DNA of 64,000 nt, taken from Punctularia strigosozonata HHB-11173 SS5. Its lineage: Eukaryota; Basidiomycota; Agaricomycetes; Corticiales; Punctulariaceae. Location of the stretch: assembly GCF_000264995.1 (NCBI RefSeq), contig NW_006767434.1:1333725-1397724 (forward strand), in the 5' to 3' direction. The stretch's first letter is position 1. Each line of letters begins with the position of its first letter. Shown here one piece after another: positions 46,283 to 56,940 of this stretch. Under the pieces are notes generated by a model. That model was not told where the DNA came from, did no database searches, and saw only the letters and a list, made by a program, of their open reading frames with translations. The translations under genes and the position numbers were made by a program.

Positions 46283-48144
46283 TCACTGACGTCCAGACAA
46301 CTTCGCAGCTTCCAGACCGGCCTTCCGTGCGAACACCGCGCCGGCCGTCAACCCGCTCCCTGTCATTCAACCCTCAGCTCGCGGATCGTCCCCGAAGAAG
46401 GCGCGACATACCGCCGGGGTAATTGCCGAAGAACAGCCCGCCGACGGCCTCACCCGTGGCGAACAGCCCCGGGATCGGCGTGCCATCGCGCGAGAGCACA
46501 TTCGCCGTGTCCGGATCTATGGCGAGCCCACCGAAGGTGAAGGTGATCGCGCCGCACACCTTGACGGCCACGAAAGGCGCCGAGTCCAGCGGAAGCGCCC
46601 AGTTCGACTTGGGTGGATTCAGCTTGGCCTGGGTGGATTGGGTGGAGAGCCCGTCCTTGATGGCTGGGTCCCACTTTTCGTCAGGTTTCTCTTCCTGATG
46701 GTGACCTACCGCATCGTTGTACTCGACGACTGTTTGTACGAATCGCTCACGATCCTTCATTCCCATCTCTACCAGCTTATCAGCCAACTCGTCCAAGTTG
46801 TCGGCATGGATCTTTTCCACGACGTCGTCCCCGTATTCTTCCTTGCGGAGCCACGGAGTGACCCTCGCATCGTAGATCTGGAAGGCGTACCCGTCCTCTT
46901 GCTCCAGAATCGCGCGCCCGAACTTAGCATAGGTGTAGTTGCGGAAGTCCTCTCCCTCGTCGACGAACCTCAATCCTCTTGCGTTTACCATGATGCCGAG
47001 TGGGTACCCGGACTGGGAAAGTTATGAGGATCGCGCAAAGAGTTGGATGGAGTACAGGGTAAACTTGCTTTGGTAAACTGATTTGTTACTGTGCGATCTC
47101 CCGCATCTGATGGTGCGTTCGCATCCCATGTCGTGCTGGCATCCAATGTAAGCACCTTTGTGAATCGCAATGAACCTGCTCCATGCTGACCTGTGACATC
47201 CTTGCCAGTCGCCGGCCAACCTTGCGCCGACATCTTCGGCGAGCTTAAATCCATCACCCGTATTGTACGGTGTCCCTCGTACCTGGTGTCCATGAAGTAC
47301 GCCTCCGTCGTTTGACTGCGATAGAACCTACCTTCGCTTTTGCCCATCCTGGACCAAGGTGTTTCCTGCGAAGATCGGCACTCGATTCATACCCTCCGCA
47401 TGCCAACACGACTGCTGTGGTTCTCAAGCGTACTTTCTGGCCTTCCTTCTTCACTTCAAGGCCTTCAATCTTCCCCTCCTTCACGATCAATTTGGTGGCA
47501 GGGCAATTGAACCACGTTTGGACGCCGATGCGTTGGAGGGCCTGCCGATGGGCTGCTATCAAGCCTTTCCCGCCGTCTTCTGTGGCTAACACCATACCGC
47601 CCTATGTTCGCATTCGGGTCATCCGCGTAACATGTCATGGAATGGTGCAAGGGGAACGTACCCAAAACACATGTCTGCCATCGACCTCATACGCCTGGCG
47701 ATTAAACGAGAAAACATACGGAACTTGAATTTTCTCCGCCAGCCAACCCACCGCATCCCTCGATCCCTCGACCATCGTTTTGACGAGGATAGGATCAGAT
47801 CTCCAATCTCCGAGTCGCATGATGTCTCTCGTGAAGTCCTCGACGGTGTACGGATCCATATCGATCTTCTGTGCCTGCTCCGGGGACACCCCTCGGACTA
47901 TGGGGAGCAAATCATGTAGGCCGCCGTGAACGGTTCGATGCGCGCCCGCCGTGAAATATCCGTTTCCGCCTACCCACTCCGGCGGGCACTTGTCGACGAT
48001 CAGGACGTTTTTGCAGCCGGACTCCACGGCTGCATACGCCGCGCAGCTCCCAGCGTGGCCGGATCCCACTACGACGCAGTCGTAGTCGACTTCCGGCATT
48101 GATGCATTGTTGTCGCGACGGCTGGTGCTTGTGTCGCTCGACAT
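46283..48144 (-). CDS. FAD-dependent oxidoreductase, fumarate reductase/TcuA-like
   Basis: Exons 48144-47662, 47601-47332, 47282-47191, 47135-47069, 47012-46412 and 46359-46283 give 529 residues. The dinucleotide-binding motif DYDCVVVGSGHAGSCAAYAA is near residue 19, followed by VGGNGYFTAGAHRTVHGG. The FAD_binding_2 landmarks GIMVNARGLRFVDEGEDF and ATGEAVGGLFFGNYPGG|SGLTAGAVF close the protein. This family includes soluble fumarate reductases, 3-ketosteroid dehydrogenases and tricarballylate dehydrogenase (TcuA); I cannot pick the substrate. There is no signal peptide, so it is probably cytosolic. Intron 47013-47068 starts GCAAGT, a textbook GC-AG donor; the join NQFTK|SGYPLG depends on it. 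The last exon was found by its SGLTAG motif. Confidence 0.9.
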
Positions 48145-48849
48145 CGTTCCGTGTTCGAGTCAGGCCATGATCCATTGGAGATCGAGCCCACAGATAAGAT
48201 GCGCATCTCGATCTTATCGCACGTCCCGGCCCGGACATTCCCGGTGACCGCGCTGTGTCGTCATCGCCTTCAGTAGAGTACAGCCACACGCCCGGAGAAG
48301 GCTTCGAGAAGACAGCCGCGACCGAAGTCGGCGTTCTCAGTCGCATTGACGTTGCCCGGGGATGTCAGCGATGCACGTTTAACGTTGTCTCAGGCTCTCA
48401 GCCCGCCGACGGGCTCGTACTTCCCCTCCAAGGGTCCCGGACAACACGCGAAAGGATACGCATGCGGTCGATGGCGCTTAGGCGGCAGCTCTGCGCGCTA
48501 GCATGTAGTGGCCGCTCACCCCGTGTGCCCAAACCTAGATCGTCGCCGGCCTTCGTTGACCAAGCACGGAGAGTGAAACAGCATATGAGCGCCCCTATGG
48601 AACCAGCCGTCTGTCCCGCCCCCTGCTCGTCCCGTCTTCTGTCTTTCTCCCGACGCAATGCCCCGTTTGCTGCGACGGATCACCTGGCGGGGGGCCCACC
48701 TCCGTCGATCGCTCTTTGACCTCATCGTCTTCAGGATCTTTCGAAGAAGGTGAGACTAGACCCTGCCACCCCTGCTTTGCTCGCGTGTATATATACTGAG
48801 GGCGTACGTCTGACAGGGGTGCATCCCGTACGTTCGAAACGTCGCAGCG
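48145..48849. other. Divergent intergenic region
   Basis: These 705 bp separate the flavoprotein start (minus) from an F-box gene (plus). A TATATATA element lies at 48788-48795. ORFs here (for example plus 48255-48719) show no domain. Confidence 0.55.
48788..48795 (+). promoter_or_regulatory. Putative TATA box of the F-box gene at 48850
   Basis: A run of TATATATA stands 55 bp before the start codon in a GC-rich setting, a plausible distance for a fungal TATA element with a short leader. Position is the only evidence. Confidence 0.4.
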
Positions 48850-50374
48850 ATGAAGTTCCCTCCTCACCCTGACCTAGGTTCACTTCGTCGACTGGGCTCT
48901 AGGAAACGCAAGACACCTCATCCCATTCACAGGCTTCCCCTCGAGTTGATCGCACATATATTCCTTCTCGGTAGCAGAAACGACGTTGGGTTCCCAGTCA
49001 CGGTTTCCCATGTATGCTCAGGTAACTATCCCATGTATGTTCCGAGGACTTCACGGTACTTATCGTCCATCGTCGTTCCACAGTATGGCGCTGGCTCGCA
49101 CTGAGCACTCCCGCCCTCTGGACCCGAATCGCGCTCGACACGCGCATCGAGATGTGGCAGGAGCGCATACGGCGTGCAAGGCACCATCCTCTATCAATCT
49201 CCCTGATCACTCGCCCATACGGAACTCGCGCCGCGCGGCTTCCGCGGCGCTACCGATACATCGCCGAAGAGGACTACGTCAGCGTCCAGTGGTACATGCA
49301 CTCCGTCGCGCCGTACATGTACCGCTGGCGGCAATTGCACGTCGCATTCTACACGTACGCGCCCTACTTGATGGCGGCAGCGCTCGGCCAGCTCGGGACC
49401 GCACGGGCTCAGGCGCCCATGCTCGAAGATCTCTCCCTGATTTACCCTCGGAACGATGACCCGACGGAGTTTTCGATATTCAACGGTGTCGTGCCGCACT
49501 TGCGGCGGGTCACGCTCTTGGGTGTCAGGCTGGCATGGCATCCTTCCGCCTTCGCCAACTTATCACATCTCGATTAGTACGTCGTACTCGCTAAGGTTGA
49601 TAGGAGAGGTATCTGAACTGAGCATTTGGTTACAGCACCCACCACGGCTTCACCCGCGGGGTGTCCGCCGTGACAGAGGTCCTCTCTATGCTGCAAATCT
49701 CGACCCGCCTAGTCCACCTCCGCATCACATTCCCCGCCAGCCCGGAAGATTTCATCTCCATGGCCGTACCTCCCTACCGCTCCTCTCTTCTCAGTCTCCC
49801 CGCCCTCCGCACGCTCCGCATCACCTGCCACACGCGCGACATCCCCGTCGAGCTCGTCCACCTCGTCGCGCACCTGCACCTCCCCGCCCTCACCGCCCTG
49901 TTCCTGCTCGATCCCCGCCGCTCGCGCCGGCCGTTCCAGCGCGTGCACGACTTCGTGAAGGCGTTCACGTACGGGCGCGAGCGGGCGGACTCGATGATGC
50001 CGGTGACGAGCGTGCAGATCGAAGACGGGTGGTTCGAGCATCGGGCGGCGCTCGCGCTCGTGCGCGCGCTGCCGCGTGTGCAGAAGCTCGTGGTCGAGGG
50101 GCCGCGGGTCACGGATGCGTTTATGGCGGACGTGGCGAAGATACGGGCGGGGAGGCCTCGGAGGTTGGCAGGTCGGAAGGCCAGCGCGATGTCCGAAGGA
50201 AGGGGCTTGGACGGGATGACCGCCGGCAAGGCGCAAAGCGGCGTCCAGGAAGCGAGGAGCTTGGATGCGCTCTCGAGAGTGGTGATGAACGCCGGGAGCG
50301 TGGCGAGGCGGAGGAGGGCGAGCGAAGATCGCGCGACGTACGGGTCCTTGCGGCGCCGACTCTCGATTCGGTGA
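48850..50374 (+). CDS. F-box protein (third, unrelated to the tandem pair)
   Basis: Exons 48850-49021, 49084-49576 and 49636-50374 encode 467 residues. The F-box is split by the first intron: IHRLPLELIAHIFLLGS and FPVTVSHVC in exon 1, then WRWLALSTPALWTRIAL in exon 2. The middle has leucine-rich patches (LRRVTLLGVRLAWH, LRTLRITCHTRDIP). The C-terminal 80 or so residues are basic and Arg/Ser/Gly-rich. The architecture matches basidiomycete F-box substrate receptors of SCF ubiquitin ligases. Sequence blocks differ from copies A and B, so this is a separate lineage. The exon 3 join Y|THHGFTRGVSAVTE keeps phase. Confidence 0.85.
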
Positions 50375-50622
50375 ACTCTACGACAACACAACCGCTCCTT
50401 CAGGTTATGGACACTCTACTCTTCGATCACATCTTTCACTCCTTCAGTTTATGGACTCTCCGTGCTTTGCTCGCTCTTGATGTACGTTATTACTCTCCCG
50501 CCTTCCCTCACACAAACGGACACCTCGTAATGCAAGCGTATTGTATCTGTATGGTATATATTCTCTTGTATTTCTACTCACGAACATGCTATGATATGAC
50601 ATGATATGCATTTGACGACCAT

Positions 50623-51864
50623 CTACGTAGTTGCAGGGTTGACCGCGACATATCCGCCATCGACCACGATCTCTTGCCCGAAGACGTACCCGCCCGCGCG
50701 CGAGGCGAGGTACACCGCCGTGCCTGCCACCTCTTCCTCCCTGTACGTCAAGACCCACGTCAAGACCGAGATACGGCGAAACCCAGGGCATGTTACTCAC
50801 GTTCCTGCTCTCCGAGAAGGCACCGGGACCAGGGCCTGGGAGATCGTCTGCACGTCTTCTGGGGTGTTGACCGGAATCGTCATCTCCGTTGCGTAGACAC
50901 CCGGGGAGATGGCATTGACGCGCACGTTGATGTTCTTGAGCGCGAACTCTGTGGACATCTATAGGCTTTGGGTCGGCACCTTTCTGCGTGCTACTTGGAA
51001 GGCGAAGAAGTTACCATCTTTGTGAGGTGAGAAGCCGCCGCCTTCGCCGAGTTGTACGCAAACTGTAAGCGGAGTCGACGTTAGATTCCACGTCATGGAG
51101 AGGATATGGACATCGGGAGACTCACATGGCACTGAGCGATCTTGAGCGTTCCGCTGACGGACGTCACGTTCACGACGGAGGACGTCCATCCGGGAACGTC
51201 ATTGCTTCCGACATCTAGAAGCCCGAGGAAGGCCGTCGTCACAAAGAAGACGGAAAAAGTGTTGATCTTGTACAGGTCTGACCAAGTCTCGAAGCTCTCG
51301 TTGTTGAAGAGCGCTCGTCCAAGCGTTTCGGGATCTTTGTGCTCCGGTGCGGAAGTGTTGTTGAGGAATTCGGAAACGGGGCCCGTTTGCCCCGCGCTGG
51401 CGATATCAGAATCGAACGTGAGTGAGGAGCTAGGAAGGGCAAGAGACCTCTCAACTTGTTAACGAGGAAATGAAGCTTTCCGTCTTCTTTGGCAACGACG
51501 TCGCGAGCTTTCAAGATGCTATCTTTGCTCGTGGCATCCATTTGAAGTCTCCGTGGATCAAGAAATCATTGTATGGTCGGAATTCGATGCTTGGTGATAA
51601 CATACGGGATCAGAACACCGCCATTGGAGCTTTCGTTCTTCCAAGCACTGGCAGCTTTCTCCAAGGTTTCCTGCCTCCTCCCAGTGATGTATACCTTTGA
51701 TTCCGCCATTCACTACGTTTCATGATCGGATGTCCTGCAGGTAAATCAACTACCTTGGCTCCGTGCGATGCCAATCCGCGCGCGATATGAAGACCGATTC
51801 CCGTTCCTCCTCCAGTGACGAGACAGATGCGATCTTTCAGATCGAACATCGTGTTTAGGCTCAT
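50623..51864 (-). CDS. Short-chain dehydrogenase/reductase
   Basis: Seven exons (51864-51754, 51694-51606, 51548-51456, 51396-51126, 51062-51015, 50958-50801, 50740-50623) encode 295 residues. Motifs of a classical NAD(P)-dependent SDR are intact: VTGGGTGIGLHIARGLASHG (cofactor loop, about 17-36), KVYITGRRQ, HFLVNNAG, SVVNVTSVSG (active Ser), FAYNSAKAAASHL (Tyr-xxx-Lys), VRVNAISPGVYATEM. YITGRR suggests NADP preference. The body resembles fungal RhlG/FabG-like 3-oxoacyl reductases, but substrate specificity cannot be read. The gene is tail-to-tail with the F-box gene (248 bp) and divergent from the splicing factor gene. Confidence 0.92.
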
Positions 51865-52361
51865 GATCGGCGCTCAGAGCAAAGTGGAGTGAAAAGAGAG
51901 GTAATATGGCGTTCCGAATTAGTCGAAGCCCAGACCTGCTGAAGGTGAGGGTACTGCCGGAGTCCCGGCCCGGAACAGATGGTTTGAGGATTGCGCATGA
52001 CATCCTCGGACTGGTAGCATGCGATCTGTGCGTTCATACGCTGAACCCTGACCGGTGACCGGAATGGAACCCGCATTGGTAACGGCCTGGTAGGGCAGTA
52101 TCCATCGAGAGACAGGGGCGGAGTGAGTGAGACCGTCCATTCCCTGGAGCATCGCCGTCAAGGTTGCAAACCTTTCGCTGGCGCTTGACACCGGCGCTTG
52201 AGCTTGTGAGCGACAACGGTTTCAGAGGAAAGACGTCATCAGTGCTCACCGCCACACAGAAACGCGCCGACACTGATAAGTTACGAGTCACGCGTCATTG
52301 ATTCATTGACGAGCCCCGTGCGTCAGAGCGCGTTACGCTCGCCGCCTCGTCGTCCGCGAGC
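51865..52361. promoter_or_regulatory. Divergent promoter region, SDR / SART3-like
   Basis: These 497 bp separate the two start codons. Minus-strand ORFs here have no domain. No specific site was recognised. Confidence 0.4.
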
Positions 52362-55300
52362 ATGGACGCAAACGAAGCTCTCGAGGCACTCTCCAATCTC
52401 CTCACGACCCTGTCTGAAAACCCGTATGATCTTGATCTGCACGCGCAGCACATCCGGCTCGCCGACGCCAGTGGCGACGCCGAGCAAGCGGTCGCTGCGC
52501 GTGAGATGATGACCGCGTACTGGCCCGCGGGCGACGAGGTCTGGCTCCCTCTGTTACGCGCGAAGCGGCAATCGGTCAACGTTGAGACTGCAGAAGGAAT
52601 CCCGGACGTGCTCGCGCTTTACGCCGTTGCGGAAGACGACTACTTCTGTACGTGTGCCTAAGGAATGCTTGGTGAAATGCTCATAGGGACGCTCAGCTGT
52701 GCCTGTGCTGCAAAGTCATCTCGAGTTCCTCACGGAGACGTTCGATCACTTCCGGCAGCAGACTGAGAGACCGGAACCGCTGGGAGAGTTGTTCACTTCA
52801 TCTTGGACGCGCCAAGCTGTCTCGGAGGTGGTGAGCAAAGGCTCGGGTCATCTCATCAAGGTGCTGTGCCTACACGAGCTAGTTGAAGCACCATGTTGAC
52901 ATCCAATATCATGTAGAGTCACGTATTATGGGATGCCGCTAGGGACTGGGCTACGGATGCTCTCGAGAATGCATCCGCGGAAGAAAAGTGCGCATATTCC
53001 CGGGGTTTTTTTTGCACATCTTGCATCACTGGCTGACGCGGCTTTCTAGGCAGGATTGGATAGACTACCTTGAATCTCTGCACAAAGCACGCCTTCAGCA
53101 ACCTCACTCTAGTTCGTATCTATCCCTAGTCTTGGAAGTCGTACTGAACCTTTGTACATTAGATCACGAGGAGACTTTCCAGTCATACTCTTCCTTCACG
53201 ACCAATCACAAGCCACCGCAGGACTACGAATCCACCCTCGTCGCTGCCACGAAGCTCCGCGGCCGTGCGACCAAGAACTACGAACGGAGAGAAAGGCTTG
53301 AAAACGCTGTTGTACGTCCTTGAGTCCCCAGTCATCAACCAACGTCACTACAACGGCGATGTTTGCATCCAGACCTCCAGCAACAACTCGCTCCACGCGT
53401 ACGCTGAATATATCACGTACGAGCGGCGTGCTCGTTACCTAGATCTGCTCGTGGCCTCGGGCGTCTTCGAACGCGCCATCGCCGAAGCGGCGAAGCGCCG
53501 CTTTCATGGAGAAGCCGAGGGGGAGCCAGCGCTGCGCGCGTTCTGGGCGCAGTACCTCGATACTCTGGTATGGCCGCGTTCCGTCATACATCCGGAGGGA
53601 GACCCTGATTTTCTCGTTGGCGGGCGCAGAGAAGTTCCCAGGTGGCTGACGCGTCGAAGATGCTCGAGGCGGCGAAGAGGGCGGTCAGGAGCGTTCCGGC
53701 ATCGGGAGAAGTGTGGGCGCGGTACATCCGGCTCATCGTATGTTCCTTTACAGGCTGCTAAAGCTACCAGCGATTCAGAGTACCTATTAGGAACGCGTTT
53801 CCAGCGCACCTTCTGACGGGAATGGAGCTGCCATGCAGCCTTCCGAGAGCGTATCCGGTGAGTACTCCGGTGGCGAAGTAAATTGATCTCTTACTGATCT
53901 CCCATGCGATAGATGTATACGCGAAAGCACTCTCGACAAATCTCGTGCAGCAAGACGTAGAGCAGATTATACCACTGGTCTTGGCGCGAGCTGGATACGA
54001 AGCGAGGCGCATCGAAAGCGGGAGTGCGGGTGCGTGGTTGTGGCCTATCCTTATTCTATATAGGCTAAGTGCGATCCAGATGAGGATACACCCGGTATCC
54101 TCGTACAGACCCTTGAAGATGGCATAAATATGGTCCGCAAAGGTGGGCACTATCACGACCCGATCCTAGCGTCTAATTCTGACACGGTCGACGACAGCGT
54201 CCCCGGACGGAGATCCTCGTCTCAGGTTGGAAAAGTACCTCGCGCAGTTTGTAAGTATTACTTGGCGCGCATATGGTGAAGCTGGCTGATCGTGTCGTTC
54301 AGTACGCGAGCATCGTCGATTTGCCCGAAGCAGCACTGGAAGTCTGGAAAGGTGCTACGAAGCACTACAAAAACAGTTATATCGCTTGGACGGCGTACAC
54401 CGACCTTCTCGTCAAGCAACATGACTACGAGACGGCTCGCGCTGTCTTCAGCGATGTCTGCTTGAAGAACTTGGACTGGCCCGAGGCAATCTGGGAAGCG
54501 TGGCTGAGCATGGAACATCTGCATGGATCGTTGGAGCAACTTGAAGCATGCATGGATAAGGTGGAGCGGGCGCAGTCCAACGTCAACTTCAAGAGGGCAA
54601 AGGTGGGACTCAGGGTTCAGTCCCGATACCGAAAGCTTGAACTTGATTGCGCTCGCGTTTCAGGAGGCAGAGAAGGCGTCATATCAAGCGCTGCAAGTCG
54701 CCATGGAACAGGCGGCCTCCGTACCGGTGGCAGAAGTCATCCATCCGGAACAGTATGTGGAGGCGCCGATGGACGTCGATTCAGCTCCGAGTATTCATAT
54801 TGCGGAGTCGAACGCAAAGCGAAAGGCTGAGGATCAGCCGGACGCAGAAAGCAGCAAGAAGCCGAAGTTGGGTGCGTGTATACGCTGGCATTGGTGGTCG
54901 TAGCTGATGAACACTGCGATCTAGACACTACACCGGCGCAGCTGAAGAGGTACGTCTAACTCCAGTAAACCATCAGACCGCTCATCCACGTGTCACTAGG
55001 GACCGCGAGAACTGTACTATCTTCGTCGCTGATCTACCAGTAAACACCGCGGAAGGCGATCTAAAGGCATTATTCAAAGACGTCTGTCGCTCCTCCAACT
55101 TCCAGGTTACGCACGAACTCATCCTTCGTGACAGTGCGGTGGCATCCGGGATATCAAGATCACGAAATTGCCTAATGCTGTAGTGGCTACCGTCGAATTT
55201 AACGAACGAGTACTTGGTCTCGCGCCTTTATCCTTCTACTCTGCTGATAGATCCTGCTAGGAAAGCGTTCCCGCAGCGTTGACCAAGGACAAAAAGCGCA

Positions 55301-56692
55301 TTCACGGAGAAGAAATCGCGGTGCACCTCGCTTGGCAGTCGACGCTTTACATCACCAACTTCCCCGAGGGCACGGACGACCAGGCTATCAGGGGGTTATT
55401 CTCCAAGGTAGATTGCATCGTTTCTCGTCATCTATGCCCCTGATGTTCATGCATATAATAGTATGGCACTATTTTCGATGTTCGTTGGCCCTCGAAGAAG
55501 TTCAAGAGCACACGACGATTCTGTTACGTGCAGTTCACCTCTCCGGTATGCTTTCTAACTGCACGATTCCTCGCCGTGTACTGATATAATCACAATGCGT
55601 AGGACGCTGCGAAAGCTTCTCTGGAGCTGCATGGTCGCGAGCTAGAGCCAGGCATGCCCTTGAGCGTACTCATCTCGAATCCCGAACGGAGAAAGGAGCG
55701 GACTGACGCGAACGCCGACGATCGGGAGATCTACGTTGCCGGATTGAGCAAGTTCGCGACCAAGGCGGATTTGGAGAAGATCTTTAAGACAGTGAGTTAG
55801 CTGTACTCTTATATAGCCATCCTAGCGATAATTCACTCACGGCATGCGATTTCTCTTCAGTACGGTACATTGAAGGATGTCCGGATGGCGCTTGACGATA
55901 AAGGCAATTGCAAGGGTTTCGCCTTCGTCGAGTTCGAGGATGAGGTATGGTCTGACCCTTTCGTAGTTTATTGCCATCTCACGCGTTTGCACAGAAATCG
56001 GCATCGGCAGCCCTTGCTGCGAACAATCATGAACTGAAAAGCCGCCGTATGGCCGTTACCTTGGCCGACTCCCGCTTCAGGGCGCGCAACCGGTTAGTTC
56101 TCACGCACGATAATTGCCGGTACTCCCGCTCATTGACGTATCGTTGAAAGCGAGGAGGGCGCAAGCACCGGCTTAGGCAAACGTGCGGAAGCCCGGAGCC
56201 GCTCCCTGCGTGTTCGCAACCTACCCGACGGCACCCAGGAAGGCCTCCTGCAACAAGCGCTAGAGAAACATGCTCGTGTCAAGCGAGTCGAAGTCTTCGA
56301 GGGCCGTAACGAAGCTGTCGTCGAGCTCGAAAATGCCGCGGTCCGATTTCTTGCACTTCGTTTACCGAAGAACGAGTGAATTGATGTATGATCTTGTTCA
56401 CTAGGAAGCAGGGAAGCTTATGCTTCTTGTGGAACCAATCAACTTCAATGGTCAAGAACTCCAATTCTCTGAGGATCTACCACCTCCCAGAGGCGCTGCA
56501 GGCGCTCGAGGCAAAGCAGCCAAAGCCCCCGCTGGCTTGTTTGTACCGCGTGCTGCAGCATCTCGGCCACGCGCAGGGCTTGGTCATGCACGGCGGCCTG
56601 CGGGTGCTACCGCATCTGCTGGAGCTGGTGCGCCTGCATCGCAGCCGCAACCTCCCAAAGGACAAGATGATTTCAGGAAGATGCTGGGTTAG
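52362..56692 (+). CDS. U6 snRNP assembly factor, SART3/Prp24 type
   Basis: Twenty-three exons: 52362-52647, 52697-52860, 52917-52987, 53050-53111, 53163-53311, 53373-53567, 53630-53737, 53791-53857, 53913-54023, 54080-54142, 54198-54250, 54303-54602, 54664-54871, 54925-54949, 55000-55081, 55135-55209, 55261-55407, 55462-55545, 55603-55791, 55861-55944, 55995-56092, 56151-56340, 56405-56692. They give 1032 residues. About 540 residues of HAT-type helices come first (AARDWATDALENASA; YITYERRARYLDLLV). Four RRMs follow, starting near CTIFVADLPVN (626), TLYITNFPEG (700), EIYVAGLSKF (798) and SLRVRNLPDG (890). The C terminus KGQDDFRKMLG is the Lsm-interacting tail. Known role: annealing U4 to U6 snRNA and recycling U6 after splicing. 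HAT repeats plus four RRMs point to the human SART3 layout; yeast Prp24 lacks the HAT part. Confidence 0.94.
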
Positions 56693-56940
56693 AGATGCTG
56701 GTCCATGTCGGTAGATTGCAGAGGAGATTTTGATTGGACACCACCTATTGATCAACCAGAATATATATGTGCTTGACAACTTGTTCTCCTATACCATTTA
56801 CTTTGATGTGTCAGAGGCCACCAAATGGCTGCGGTGGCACAAAGGAAGTGGCGAACTTGACGTCACGGGTAAAGGCCCCTATTTAGTTCGCGACGGAGCG
56901 CGACGCGACACGACTTGTCCTCGTGCGTGCTACGGTGACC

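Noticed and set aside
49456-50604. 382-residue plus ORF, Arg/Pro-rich
   Set aside because: Alternate frame of the third F-box gene; composition is that of a GC-driven shadow frame.
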